Below are positions 8,449 through 17,304 of a DNA stretch of 64,000 nt, piece after piece (within the stretch, counting starts at the first letter, position 1; every line of letters begins with the position of its first letter). The translations under genes and the position numbers were made by a program. Under the pieces are notes generated by a model, which saw only the letters and a program-made list of their open reading frames with translations, searched no databases and was not told where the DNA came from. Origin of the DNA: Nitrosomonas ureae (GTDB taxonomy: Bacteria; Pseudomonadota; Gammaproteobacteria; Burkholderiales; Nitrosomonadaceae); the NCBI RefSeq assembly GCF_900108305.1, contig NZ_FNUX01000008.1, forward strand, positions 62,001 to 126,000, given 5' to 3'.

Positions 8449-10320
8449 ATGGCAACGACAAGTATCAATCTGGCTGATCTCGATGGCAGCAATGGTTTTC
8501 GTCTGAATGTAGAGGTGGGACATTCCTTACGTTCAGTCAGCAATGCGGGCGATGTGAATGGGGATGGTCTGGATGATCTGTCATTCAGCATTTATGGGGA
8601 TTACAGTAGGAATTACAGTACCTCCAGTTACGTGGTGTTTGGCAAGGTTGAGGAATTTGAAGCGGATATGGATTTATCGGAGCTTGATGGCAGTAATGGT
8701 TTTCGCTTGGACCTGGATGGAGGACGTAGATTAAGTACTGCCGGGGATGTGAATGGGGATGGTTTTGATGATGTGATTATTGGAACTGGGATTTCCAGCT
8801 ACGTGGTATTTGGCAAGGCGTCTGGATTTGAAGCGGAGATGGATTTATCGGGACTTGATGGAAGTAATGGTTTTCGTTTGAATAGAGAGGGTGATGCCAG
8901 TACCGCCGGGGATGTGAATGGAGATGGATTTGATGATGTGATTATCGGTAACTACGTGGTATTCGGCAAAGCGTCCGGATTTGAAGCGGAGATGGATTTA
9001 TCGGAACTTGACGGCAGCAATGGTTTCCGCATGAAGGGAGCATATGGTGATATTTTAGGTGTATCGGTCAGCACTGCCGGAGATGTCAACGGAGATGGAT
9101 TTGATGATGTGATTATCGGCACTCGCATTTTCTTCTCTGATGATGGTCCCGGCTATGTGGTATTTGGCAAGGCATCCGGATTTGAAGCGGATATGGATTT
9201 ATCGGAGCTTGATGGCAGCAATGGTTTTCGTCTGGATGGAGAAATACGCTCTGTGAGCAATGCCGGAGATGTCAATGGGGATGGTTTCGATGATGTGATT
9301 GTGGGTGAACCTGGAGCTAGTCCGAATGGCAGGTATTCCGGTTCCAGTTACGTTGTATTTGGCAAGGTATCCGGATTCGAAGCCGGGATGGATTTGTCCG
9401 AACTTGACGGCAAGAATGGTTTTCGCGTGGATGGACTAGCAGCACGCGATTATTTAGGCGCCTCGGTCAGCGCGGCTGGAGATGTCAACGGTGACGGTTT
9501 TGATGACGTGATTATAGGTGCCCCTGATGCTAATCCGAATGGCCGTCAATCTGGTTCCAGTTACGTGGTATTTGGCAAGGCATCGGAATTTGATGCCACG
9601 GTAAATCTGATGCCTCTGGACGGGGTTTTGGAAGGTGGCCGTTCAGGTAGTTCGGTCAGTGGTGTGGGAGACGTAAATGGCGATGGGTTTGATGATTTGA
9701 TGGTCGGTGCTGGCGGAGGAACAGTATCCTATGGAGGAAATGCTTATAATTCCTATTATACGCCCAGTTCCGGTTATGTGATATTCGGCAGCAGTGATTT
9801 TACCGATGGTAACGAAGTGGATTTCCCTGGTACGCCGGGAGATGATATTTTTACCGGCACCAAGGCGGCAGAGCGCTTTGAAGGCGGGGATGGCAACGAT
9901 CGCATGATCGGCCGCGGCGGCGCGGATTCGTTCGATGGCGGTGCGGGCAACGATTACATCCGCATATCGGATGATACTTTCCAGTGGGTCGATGGCGGTT
10001 CGGGCACCGATATCCTGGGACTGGCCGGCAACGGGTTCAATCTGGATCTGTCTGGCGTGATCGATAAGATTCACGGCATCGAGACCATCGGTCTGTATGG
10101 CGTCGGGGATAATTCACTGACGTTGACCGCGCAGGATGTCATCGATCTGTCGGATACGACGAATACCCTGAAGATCAAAGGCAATGCCGGGGATAGCGTG
10201 GTTGGGTTGAGCAGCGGCTGGACCGATGGCGGCATTCGCGGTAACTTCCATGAATATACGCAAGGCGATGCGGTGATATTGGTCGGATTGGCTGTGACGA
10301 CGGATTCCCTGATAACCTGA
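8449..10320 (+). CDS. FG-GAP beta-propeller protein with RTX-like C-terminal region (paralog 2)
   Basis: A 623-residue paralog of the preceding gene with the same architecture: the 'MATTSINLADLDGSNGF' start, seven FG-GAP repeats with 'DVNGDGFDD' calcium loops, then the RTX-like region ('GRGGADSFDGGAGNDYI') and a C-terminus nearly identical to paralogs 1 and 3. Several blades are shortened (the third has only 'DDVIIGNYVVFG' between calcium loop and strand), so the repeats are more divergent than in paralog 1. Start is ATG 8449 behind TTGGAGG; a TTG five codons upstream is less likely. No signal peptide. Probably a secreted adhesin or surface protein, by inference. Confidence 0.85.
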   Translation: MATTSINLADLDGSNGFRLNVEVGHSLRSVSNAGDVNGDGLDDLSFSIYGDYSRNYSTSSYVVFGKVEEFEADMDLSELDGSNGFRLDLDGGRRLSTAGDVNGDGFDDVIIGTGISSYVVFGKASGFEAEMDLSGLDGSNGFRLNREGDASTAGDVNGDGFDDVIIGNYVVFGKASGFEAEMDLSELDGSNGFRMKGAYGDILGVSVSTAGDVNGDGFDDVIIGTRIFFSDDGPGYVVFGKASGFEADMDLSELDGSNGFRLDGEIRSVSNAGDVNGDGFDDVIVGEPGASPNGRYSGSSYVVFGKVSGFEAGMDLSELDGKNGFRVDGLAARDYLGASVSAAGDVNGDGFDDVIIGAPDANPNGRQSGSSYVVFGKASEFDATVNLMPLDGVLEGGRSGSSVSGVGDVNGDGFDDLMVGAGGGTVSYGGNAYNSYYTPSSGYVIFGSSDFTDGNEVDFPGTPGDDIFTGTKAAERFEGGDGNDRMIGRGGADSFDGGAGNDYIRISDDTFQWVDGGSGTDILGLAGNGFNLDLSGVIDKIHGIETIGLYGVGDNSLTLTAQDVIDLSDTTNTLKIKGNAGDSVVGLSSGWTDGGIRGNFHEYTQGDAVILVGLAVTTDSLIT

Positions 10321-10333
10321 CTCGCCATTCAAC

Positions 10334-10388
10334 AACTATCCATTAGTTAGAAACAGGTCGGAAAGCTTGCATTTTCTGACCTGTTTTT
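10334..10388 (+). terminator. Double-hairpin terminator after paralog 2
   Basis: Same layout as after paralog 1: AACTA/TAGTT (10334-10348), then AAACAGGTC (10351-10359) pairing fully with GACCTGTTT (10378-10386) and a T-run. The third paralog is not followed by this element. Confidence 0.8.
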
Positions 10389-10479
10389 GCAGGGCGACCG
10401 CCTGCACCGAACGCATTTCTTATCACCCTTCCCGCAATGTTTCAAACGCCACTTAGGCTTCCTGAAAACCTGCGCGCGC

Positions 10480-10593
10480 CATCGGAATTATCTGAATTGT
10501 CATCCAAGGTTTTTTGTATCACAATGCCTGATCTCGTCAATCTGTTCTTATAAAAATAATTTAAATAAATGATTTGCGGTATGTGAGGAATAT
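10480..10593 (+). repeat. Leader repeat, copy 3, upstream of the third FG-GAP gene
   Basis: The 387-base gap 10321-10707 holds the preceding terminator and this leader. It is the most diverged copy: the palindrome is TCGGA-ATTA-TCTGA (one mismatch, 10482-10495), and scattered substitutions occur in the first 60 bases. CTGATCTCGTCAA, TTCTTATAAAAATAATTTAAAT and ATTTGCGGTATGTGAGGAATAT are still conserved. Confidence 0.75.
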
Positions 10594-10707
10594 ACGGCTG
10601 GGTAAACGGAATCGTCACATCGTTCTTGCTCAGGGCAAGGATGAGAATGAAATCTCCGGTCATCGATGGATGACCGCAAATCTCTTTTTATTTAGGAGGT
10701 AATCATA

Positions 10708-13700
10708 ATGGCAACGGCAAGTGTAAGGCCGACAACGATCAGCATCAATTTATCCAGCCTGGATGGCAGTAACGGTTTCCGGTTGGATGACAGAAGGTAT
10801 TACTCTATAGGATCTTCAATCGGTGGTGCAGGTGATATCAATGGTGATGGTTTCGATGATATAGCGATTGGCAGATCCTTCGAAAAATATTATGAAGGAA
10901 GCTATGTGGTGTTCGGTAAGGCATCGGGTTTTGATGCCAGCATGGATTTGCTCCATCTGGGCGGTGAGGATGGTTTCCAGATTAACGTTAATCTCAATTA
11001 CTCCAGTGTGAGCGGGGTGGGCGATATCAACGGTGATGGTTTCAACGATCTGGTTGTTATTGAAGAAACAAGGGAACGCAATTATGGCAGCATTGTTGTT
11101 AACAATGCCTATGTAGTCTTTGGCAAAGCAACCGGTTTTGGTGCCAGCCTGAATTTATCCAGTCTTGACGGTAGTAATGGATTTCGCCTGGAAGGCGGAA
11201 CAGAGCATGAGTTTTTGGGTATATCTGTTGGTAGGACGGGAGATGTCAGCGGAGATGGTTTCGATGATTTTATTGTTAATAGTTATGATAATCCCAGCTA
11301 TGTGGTGTTTGGTAAATCTTCAGGTTTTGATGCGACGCTGAGCATGTCCGATATTGATGGCAGCAATGGCTTCCGTCTGGATGGAGCAGGGGGTGGTTTT
11401 GCGACACGAATCGGCAGTATAGGGGATATAAACGGAGATGGTTTCGATGATGTGATTGTTAGCGCTGTTGATGCTAATTACGTGGTGTTTGGTAAGGCTT
11501 CGGGTTTTGATGCGGCGATGAATTTATCCGATCTTGACGGCAATAGCGGTTTTCGTCTGGATGGAGCGGGGGGATTCAGCGATGTAGGAGACATCAATAA
11601 CGACGGATTTGATGATTTGATGATTACTCGTTCGTCTGCCAGTTACGTGGTATTTGGTAAATCTTCCGGTTTTGATGCAGCGATGGATTTATCCAAGATC
11701 GATGGCAGCAACGGTTTTGTTTTTATAAATGAAGGCGGATTCACGTTCAATAAGGCAGGAGACGTTAATGGCGATGGTTTTGACGATTTGATTATCGGTA
11801 ACGGCAGAGCCGATCCGAACGGTGATGATTCCGGTTCCACCTACGTGATGTTTGGCAAGGCTTTGGGATTCGACGCCGAGATAAGGTTATCCGATCTTGA
11901 CGGCAGCAATAGTGTCCGTTTCAATGGAGAAAGCCCGCGTGATTTAGCAGGCTTTGGCAGAGCTGCGGGAGATGTTAACGGTGATGGTTTTGATGATTTG
12001 ATGATTGGCACTTCTACTGATTACGGCAATTCATTTTATGTGATCTTTGGCGCAAGCCAGTTTACCGGTACCGTAACCTATGTGGGTGTAACTGGGGATG
12101 GCGTGGCTACAGGCACTGCGGCTGCGGAACACTTCGATCCGAGCAATGGCAATGACTTGCTGATCGGCGGTGGCGGGGCGGATGTGATTTACGGAGGGAG
12201 CGGTGATGACATTATCCGGGTACCCGATCTGGATTTCCAGCGGGTTGACGGTGGTAGAGGGAACGATACACTGGGCCTGGATGGTGGCGGAATAAATCTG
12301 GATCTGATTGATGTCCGGGGAAGAATCAGTGGCATCGAAACGATTGATCTGAGTGGCAATGGCAATAATACACTGACTTTAACCACAGCGGGATTGCTTG
12401 CTCTGCCCAGCGATACTCCCGGTACTCTGATCGTCAAGGGTGATGCCGGCGATGAAATTGCTGTACGCGGCAATCGCTGGGTGGACGGAGGCCTTCAGGG
12501 AGGTGTCCAGGGTGGCTTCCATATGTATACGAAAAATGGAGCGGTATTGAAAGTGGATACCGCTGTGCGTGTCAATTTCTTAGATGCGGGTATCATCAAT
12601 TTATCCGATCTGGATGGCAACAATGGTTTTCGCCTGGATGGGGTGGCGGAGCGTGATTCTTCAGGCAGCTCTGTCAGTAATGCGGGGGATGTGAATGGTG
12701 ATGGCTTTGATGACTTGATTATTGGCGCTCCTCATGCTGATTCGAACGGAATTCTCTCTGGTTCCAGCTACGTGGTGTTTGGTAAATCGTCGGGTTTTGA
12801 TGCCACAATGAACTTGTCCCATCTTGATGGAAATAATGGTTTCCGTCTGGATGGTGGAGCATTCGATCGTTCGGGTAATTCGGTCAGCGCTGCCGGGGAT
12901 GTCAACGGCGATGGTTTTGATGACTTGATTATTGGTGCTCCTAATGCTAATCCGAATGGCGGTTATTACAGTGGCAGTTTCGGTTCCAGCTACGTGGTGT
13001 TTGGTAAATCGTCGGGTTTTGATGCCACAATGAACTTGTCCGATCTTGATGGCAGCAATGGTTTCCGCCTGGATGGTGAAGCAGCGTATGATTCTTCAGG
13101 CTCCTTTGTGAGCAATGCGGGGGATGTCAATGGCGATGGTTTTGATGATGTGATTATCGGTGCTTTTCGTGCTGAACCGAATGGCGATTTTTCCGGTTCC
13201 AGTTACGTGGTATTTGGCAGGCTATCCGGATTTGATGCGGCAATGAATTTATCCGGTCTCGATGGCAGCAATGGTTTTCGCCTGGATGGGGTGGCGAAGC
13301 GTGATTTTTCAGGCAACTCGGTGAGCAGTGCGGGGGACGTGAACGGGGATGGTTTTGATGATGTGATTATTGGTGCTCATGATGCTGATCCAAATGGTGA
13401 CCGATCCGGCTCCAGTTACGTGGTATTCGGGCGCGCATCGGGATTTGATGCGGTAATGAATTTATCCGGTCTCGATGGCAGCAATGGTTTCCGCTTGGAT
13501 GGTGAAGCAGAGCGTGATTATTCAGGCAGCTCTGTCAGTAGTGCGGGAGATGTCAACGGGGATGGATTTGGTGATGTGATTATTGGTGCTACTGGTGCCG
13601 ATCCGAATGGCGATCGTTCCGGCTCCAGTTACGTGGTATTTGGAAAGGCATCCGGATTCGATGCCACGATGAATTTATCCGGTCTGGACGGCAGTAACGG

Positions 13701-14568
13701 TTTCCGCCTGGATGGTGAAGCGGAATTTAATTTTTTAGGCGGCTCGGTAAGCGGCGCGGGGGACGTCAATGGCGATGGCTTCGATGATTTGATTATTGGT
13801 AGCTCCGGCTCCAGTTACGTGATATTTGGCAAGGCTTCAGGCTTTGATGCAGCGATGGATTTATTCAGCCTTGACGGCAGCAGCGGTTTCCGTTTGGGTG
13901 AAGCAGCGGATGATTTTTCAAGCTCTTCTGTGAGCAGCGCGGGGGACGTCAATGGCGATGGGTTTGACGATTTGATTGTCGGTGCTTCCCGTGATGACCC
14001 GAATGGTATTTATTCCGGATCCAGCTACATCATCTTTGGCCGCAGCGATTTTACCGGTAATGATGTGGATTTTCCCGGCACGCCCGGCGATGATATTTTC
14101 ACCGGCACCAAGGCGGCGGAGCGCTTTGAAGGCGGCGCCGGCAACGATCGCATGATCGGCCGCGGTGGCGCGGATTGGTTCGATGGCGGTGCGGGCAACG
14201 ATTACATTCGCATATCGGATGACACCTTTCAGTTTGTCGATGGCGGTTCCGGCACCGATATCCTGGGACTGGCTGGCAGCAACTTTAATCTGGATCTGTC
14301 CAGCGTGATCGATAAAATTCACGGTATCGAGACTATCGGCCTGTATGGCGTCGGGGATAATTCACTGACCTTGACCGCGCAGGACGTCATCGATCTGTCG
14401 GATACGACGAATACCTTGAAGATCAAAGGCAATGCCGGGGATAGCGTGGTTGGGTTGAGCAGCGGCTGGACCGATGGCGGCATTCGCGGTAACTTCCATG
14501 AATATACGCAAGGCGATGCGGTGGTGCTGGTCGGGGTGGCTGTGACGACGGATTTCCCGGTGGTCTGA
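10708..14568 (+). CDS. Double-module FG-GAP/RTX-like protein (paralog 3)
   Basis: A 1286-residue protein made of two copies of the module found singly in paralogs 1 and 2. Module A (residues about 1-630) has seven FG-GAP repeats of lower regularity ('GDINGDGFDD'), then an RTX-like segment ('NGNDLLIGGGGADVIYGG') and a linker ending 'AVRVNFLDAG'. Module B (about 630-1286) has seven more regular repeats, then 'GRGGADWFDGGAGNDYI' and the common C-terminus. Start is ATG 10708 behind TAGGAGGT. There is no signal peptide; secretion by a type I system is inferred from the RTX-like repeats, but no such transporter lies in this window. Module B is closer to paralogs 1 and 2 than to module A. Confidence 0.85.
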   Translation: MATASVRPTTISINLSSLDGSNGFRLDDRRYYSIGSSIGGAGDINGDGFDDIAIGRSFEKYYEGSYVVFGKASGFDASMDLLHLGGEDGFQINVNLNYSSVSGVGDINGDGFNDLVVIEETRERNYGSIVVNNAYVVFGKATGFGASLNLSSLDGSNGFRLEGGTEHEFLGISVGRTGDVSGDGFDDFIVNSYDNPSYVVFGKSSGFDATLSMSDIDGSNGFRLDGAGGGFATRIGSIGDINGDGFDDVIVSAVDANYVVFGKASGFDAAMNLSDLDGNSGFRLDGAGGFSDVGDINNDGFDDLMITRSSASYVVFGKSSGFDAAMDLSKIDGSNGFVFINEGGFTFNKAGDVNGDGFDDLIIGNGRADPNGDDSGSTYVMFGKALGFDAEIRLSDLDGSNSVRFNGESPRDLAGFGRAAGDVNGDGFDDLMIGTSTDYGNSFYVIFGASQFTGTVTYVGVTGDGVATGTAAAEHFDPSNGNDLLIGGGGADVIYGGSGDDIIRVPDLDFQRVDGGRGNDTLGLDGGGINLDLIDVRGRISGIETIDLSGNGNNTLTLTTAGLLALPSDTPGTLIVKGDAGDEIAVRGNRWVDGGLQGGVQGGFHMYTKNGAVLKVDTAVRVNFLDAGIINLSDLDGNNGFRLDGVAERDSSGSSVSNAGDVNGDGFDDLIIGAPHADSNGILSGSSYVVFGKSSGFDATMNLSHLDGNNGFRLDGGAFDRSGNSVSAAGDVNGDGFDDLIIGAPNANPNGGYYSGSFGSSYVVFGKSSGFDATMNLSDLDGSNGFRLDGEAAYDSSGSFVSNAGDVNGDGFDDVIIGAFRAEPNGDFSGSSYVVFGRLSGFDAAMNLSGLDGSNGFRLDGVAKRDFSGNSVSSAGDVNGDGFDDVIIGAHDADPNGDRSGSSYVVFGRASGFDAVMNLSGLDGSNGFRLDGEAERDYSGSSVSSAGDVNGDGFGDVIIGATGADPNGDRSGSSYVVFGKASGFDATMNLSGLDGSNGFRLDGEAEFNFLGGSVSGAGDVNGDGFDDLIIGSSGSSYVIFGKASGFDAAMDLFSLDGSSGFRLGEAADDFSSSSVSSAGDVNGDGFDDLIVGASRDDPNGIYSGSSYIIFGRSDFTGNDVDFPGTPGDDIFTGTKAAERFEGGAGNDRMIGRGGADWFDGGAGNDYIRISDDTFQFVDGGSGTDILGLAGSNFNLDLSSVIDKIHGIETIGLYGVGDNSLTLTAQDVIDLSDTTNTLKIKGNAGDSVVGLSSGWTDGGIRGNFHEYTQGDAVVLVGVAVTTDFPVV

Positions 14569-14635
14569 CAAGCGATGGATCAAAAAGCGTGCCGGATAAT
14601 TTTTCAGTGATGCGCAGGTTGTAAACAAAAATACA

Positions 14636-14694
14636 TCAGCAGGGAAGCCTCCAGCTTTGCCGGAGGTAATCCAATTGATCTCGATTCCTGCTGA
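14636..14694 (-). terminator. Nested hairpin between paralog 3 and the membrane-protein gene
   Basis: Outer arms TCAGCAGGGAA (14636-14646) and TTCCTGCTGA (14685-14694) pair with one bulged base. An inner CCTCC/GGAGG stem lies at 14648-14666. Read on the reverse strand, the structure is followed after a few bases by a T-rich stretch, so it may terminate the leftward gene starting at 15773. No T-run follows on the forward strand. Confidence 0.4.
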
Positions 14695-14786
14695 GTTATG
14701 CTGCCTGACTATCGCCTCTGGCAGGCGGCAGCGGATGAGTATGATTCGAACCGGTAGTTTCCGGGATAACCAGGGCGGCTATTGAT

Positions 14787-15773
14787 TCATGATGAGGATT
14801 TGTCCGCAGATTGGTACAGTTTGCGGTGTTCCTCACTGCAAAAGAATGGTTCTTTTTCTCCGATGGCTTCCTGCCGTGGTACAAGCAGGTTGCAGTGCGC
14901 GCACTGAACGAGTTCTCCGGAACCCGAATCTACAGATTTGTTTTCCGGTTCATGAGATTGTTGCTTGGTTTCAGTTTCGTTTTTTTTCGATTCCTCAGTG
15001 TTATCAGCCGCCCAGTTGGCTTGCCGGTAATCGTGCCCGGATTCGTTATTTTTGAATCGAAGCGGTTCATTCAGGAAAATGTCTTTATAACTCACATAAA
15101 TGGAAGTGAAAATTGTCGGGATCAGAATCACCAGCCCCACGCCGTAGGGCATTATGCTGAGAATGGTCAGGAGGATGAGCGTGATGCCATAGAGCTGGAA
15201 AGGTATGAAGTTTCTTAAGCAAGCAAAGAAGCTTTTCTGCATTGCAACGATGGGTGGAGTATTGTGAAAAATTACCAATAGCGGGGAAAACCAGGAAGCC
15301 ATCATGAGCGGAATGGAAAGCGCTAATGTGAGCAGTGACGCTGTAAGAAAATTGCTCATTACGCCCATGAGCTCGCTTTCGTCGACTCGTTTTCCATATA
15401 GCAGCATATCCGTCATTTGAGAGCCTCCGATCAGGATGACCAGGCCAATAATCAGGATTTGCCCGATCAGATAAATGCCGCCGATCGTGATTAATGGCAC
15501 CGGATTGGTTTTGAATGCCATGAATAGATACGATATATCCAAGGGTTTGCCCTGTTCCATGTCCTTGCAGCCCAGCATGATACCGGCCAGAAAGACGGGT
15601 GAAACCAGAGTGAAAATAAATTTCCCCAGTAATGGCACCAATGACATGGTTATGGCGATGAACATCAAGGAAAAGCACACAAATACCCAGGCCAGTGGCG
15701 CTTTGCGGAACAGATAGAAGCCGCTCAAGATCCATTGTAATCCTTGTTTTGCGCTAACTTGATGAATTTCCAT
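14787..15773 (-). CDS. BPSS1780-type membrane protein with C-terminal zinc-binding tail
   Basis: A 328-residue integral membrane protein of unknown function. The N-terminal two thirds has about six hydrophobic segments and the family-like opening 'QVSAKQGLQWILSGFYLFRKAPLAW' with 'SPVFLAGIMLGCKDMEQGK', seen in BPSS1780 proteins beside thrB in Betaproteobacteria. After a charged linker (about 250-285), the last 40 residues carry C291, C294, C312 and H316 in 'VQCAHCNLLVPRQEAIG' and 'FFCSEEHRK', a PP0621-like zinc-binding tail. I chose the ATG at 15773, preceded by GGAGAAA. Upstream in-frame sequence overlaps thrB and is not protein-like. Confidence 0.75.
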   Translation of the reverse strand: MEIHQVSAKQGLQWILSGFYLFRKAPLAWVFVCFSLMFIAITMSLVPLLGKFIFTLVSPVFLAGIMLGCKDMEQGKPLDISYLFMAFKTNPVPLITIGGIYLIGQILIIGLVILIGGSQMTDMLLYGKRVDESELMGVMSNFLTASLLTLALSIPLMMASWFSPLLVIFHNTPPIVAMQKSFFACLRNFIPFQLYGITLILLTILSIMPYGVGLVILIPTIFTSIYVSYKDIFLNEPLRFKNNESGHDYRQANWAADNTEESKKNETETKQQSHEPENKSVDSGSGELVQCAHCNLLVPRQEAIGEKEPFFCSEEHRKLYQSADKSSS

Positions 15774-15820
15774 TGATGTTTCTCCAGTTGAATTCGATGA
15801 ATAATAGTATGAATAATGAT

Positions 15821-16771
15821 TTACAGCCAAAGTTGCCGCAGTTTTATCGAGTCTGCGGCATGATTTTCCAATATTTCCCGGAAATGTGCCGGGTCTTTGG
15901 CATGCGTTAATTCTCCTGAGCGTGGTAAATGATAGTCGTATAGCCGGGAAATCCAGAAACGTAATGCGCCCGCGCGCAGTATGGCAGGCCACGCGTCGTG
16001 TTCGGCCGCAGTGAGCGGACGGATATCGTGATAGGCTTGCAGCAGGGAAAGTGTGCAGATTTCATCCAGAGTTTTGTTTTGAGTCATGCACCAGTCATTT
16101 ACCGTAATAGCCAGGTCGTATAGGAAATTATCATTGCAGGCAAAATAAAAATCGATGACGCCGCCTATTGCATGATCGATAAACAGAATATTGTCGCGAA
16201 ATAGGTCGGCGTGGATAATTCCATTGGGTAATGAGATGTTGTGTTGTGCCAGTTGAAAATCCAGTTCAGTCCGGAGCAAATGGTTTTCGGCATCGGATAA
16301 AAAAGGCGTGATTTCAGGTGCTCTGGCTTGCCACCAGGTTAATCCGCGAGGATTATTCATTTTTCCGTGATACGAATCTCCTGCCAAATGTATTCTGCCC
16401 AGAACAGTGCCGACTTCCGCGCATTGCATGGCGGTTGGATGGATCACCGATTGCCCGGACAAGCATGTAACAATCGTCGCTGGCTTGCCGTTCAGTTCGC
16501 CCAGTAACTTCCGGTCCAGCCGCGGGATTGGTGCAGGGCAGGGTATGTCATGTTGCGACAAATGTGCCATCAGATTCAGATAATACGGTAGTTCATGGCG
16601 GGTAAGTTTTTCAAAAAGAGTTAAAACAAATTTGCCTTGCGTGGTGGTGACCCAATAATTGGTATTTTCTATACCTGATGTGATGCCTTGTAAATGAGTG
16701 AGTTTCCCAAGTTCATAATCTTGTAACCAAATCGTAAGCTGGTTATCGGTAACAGGTGTGAAAACAGACAT
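15821..16771 (-). CDS. thrB: Homoserine kinase (ThrB type II, APH fold)
   Basis: Phosphorylates L-homoserine, the fourth step from aspartate towards threonine. The 316-residue sequence belongs to the aminoglycoside-phosphotransferase-fold kinases rather than the GHMP family. It has a nucleotide-binding start ('[17 protein letters not shown]'), the catalytic loop '[13 protein letters not shown]' and the metal-binding '[11 protein letters not shown]'. Length is normal. It lies 47 bases upstream of the BPSS1780-type gene and downstream of a DUF2782 gene on the same strand, as in other Betaproteobacteria. Confidence 0.92.
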   Translation of the reverse strand: MSVFTPVTDNQLTIWLQDYELGKLTHLQGITSGIENTNYWVTTTQGKFVLTLFEKLTRHELPYYLNLMAHLSQHDIPCPAPIPRLDRKLLGELNGKPATIVTCLSGQSVIHPTAMQCAEVGTVLGRIHLAGDSYHGKMNNPRGLTWWQARAPEITPFLSDAENHLLRTELDFQLAQHNISLPNGIIHADLFRDNILFIDHAIGGVIDFYFACNDNFLYDLAITVNDWCMTQNKTLDEICTLSLLQAYHDIRPLTAAEHDAWPAILRAGALRFWISRLYDYHLPRSGELTHAKDPAHFREILENHAADSIKLRQLWL

Positions 16772-16849
16772 GAATTAGCAGAAAATAAAAGCGCGAAAGT
16801 AGAAATACCGGTTATTCATGGAATATAGATCTCTGCATGCTGATTATCA

Positions 16850-17248
16850 TCAGAATCTCAATATTTGCCACATGGGCGGATTGACATCAATGCCGCCTTC
16901 ACCCGCATGGTCGTGATGACTCCTGACAGGATTCTTTTTCAGATAGTAAGGGGGGCCAATACGCGGAATCACCTTGATCATCAGAAGTTCGCCGTTCACG
17001 CGGTGCTCTTCAATAACATCCTCGCCACGTTTAATAATGGTGACTTCGGTTTCCAGCTCGGGGTCTGCGGGAATCTCGGGAAGCAGCGGTGAAGAATCGG
17101 TTTCAGGGGGTAACTCTGGAACCTCGGGCAAGGGTATAAGATTGTCGGGGTGCTTGGATTTCTTCGATTGCTGAGGATGTTCTGATTCTGCCATCGCAGG
17201 CAGTATCGAACATAGTGATACAATTAAAATAAGTCGGTACAGATGCAT
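16850..17248 (-). CDS. DUF2782 family exported protein
   Basis: A 132-residue protein of unknown function with a clear signal peptide ('MHLYRLILIVSLCSILPAMA', cleavage after AMA at about residue 20). A proline-rich spacer follows (about 35-65), then the conserved C-terminal part 'EVTIIKRGEDVIEEHRVNGELLMIKVIPRIGPPYYL', which is the DUF2782 core. It is expected in the periplasm. Members commonly sit between thrB and polA in Betaproteobacteria, as here; nothing in the sequence indicates a reaction. Confidence 0.85.
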   Translation of the reverse strand: MHLYRLILIVSLCSILPAMAESEHPQQSKKSKHPDNLIPLPEVPELPPETDSSPLLPEIPADPELETEVTIIKRGEDVIEEHRVNGELLMIKVIPRIGPPYYLKKNPVRSHHDHAGEGGIDVNPPMWQILRF

Positions 17249-17304
17249 GAGTGATTCCCGGCGGGTCAGGATACCCGTATTTTACCTAAAATCGCTGTTG
17301 AGGG

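Noticed and set aside
14736-14752. GGTTCGAATC-like tRNA T-arm on the reverse strand
   Set aside because: The flanking five-base stems do not pair and no acceptor, anticodon or D arm can be placed.
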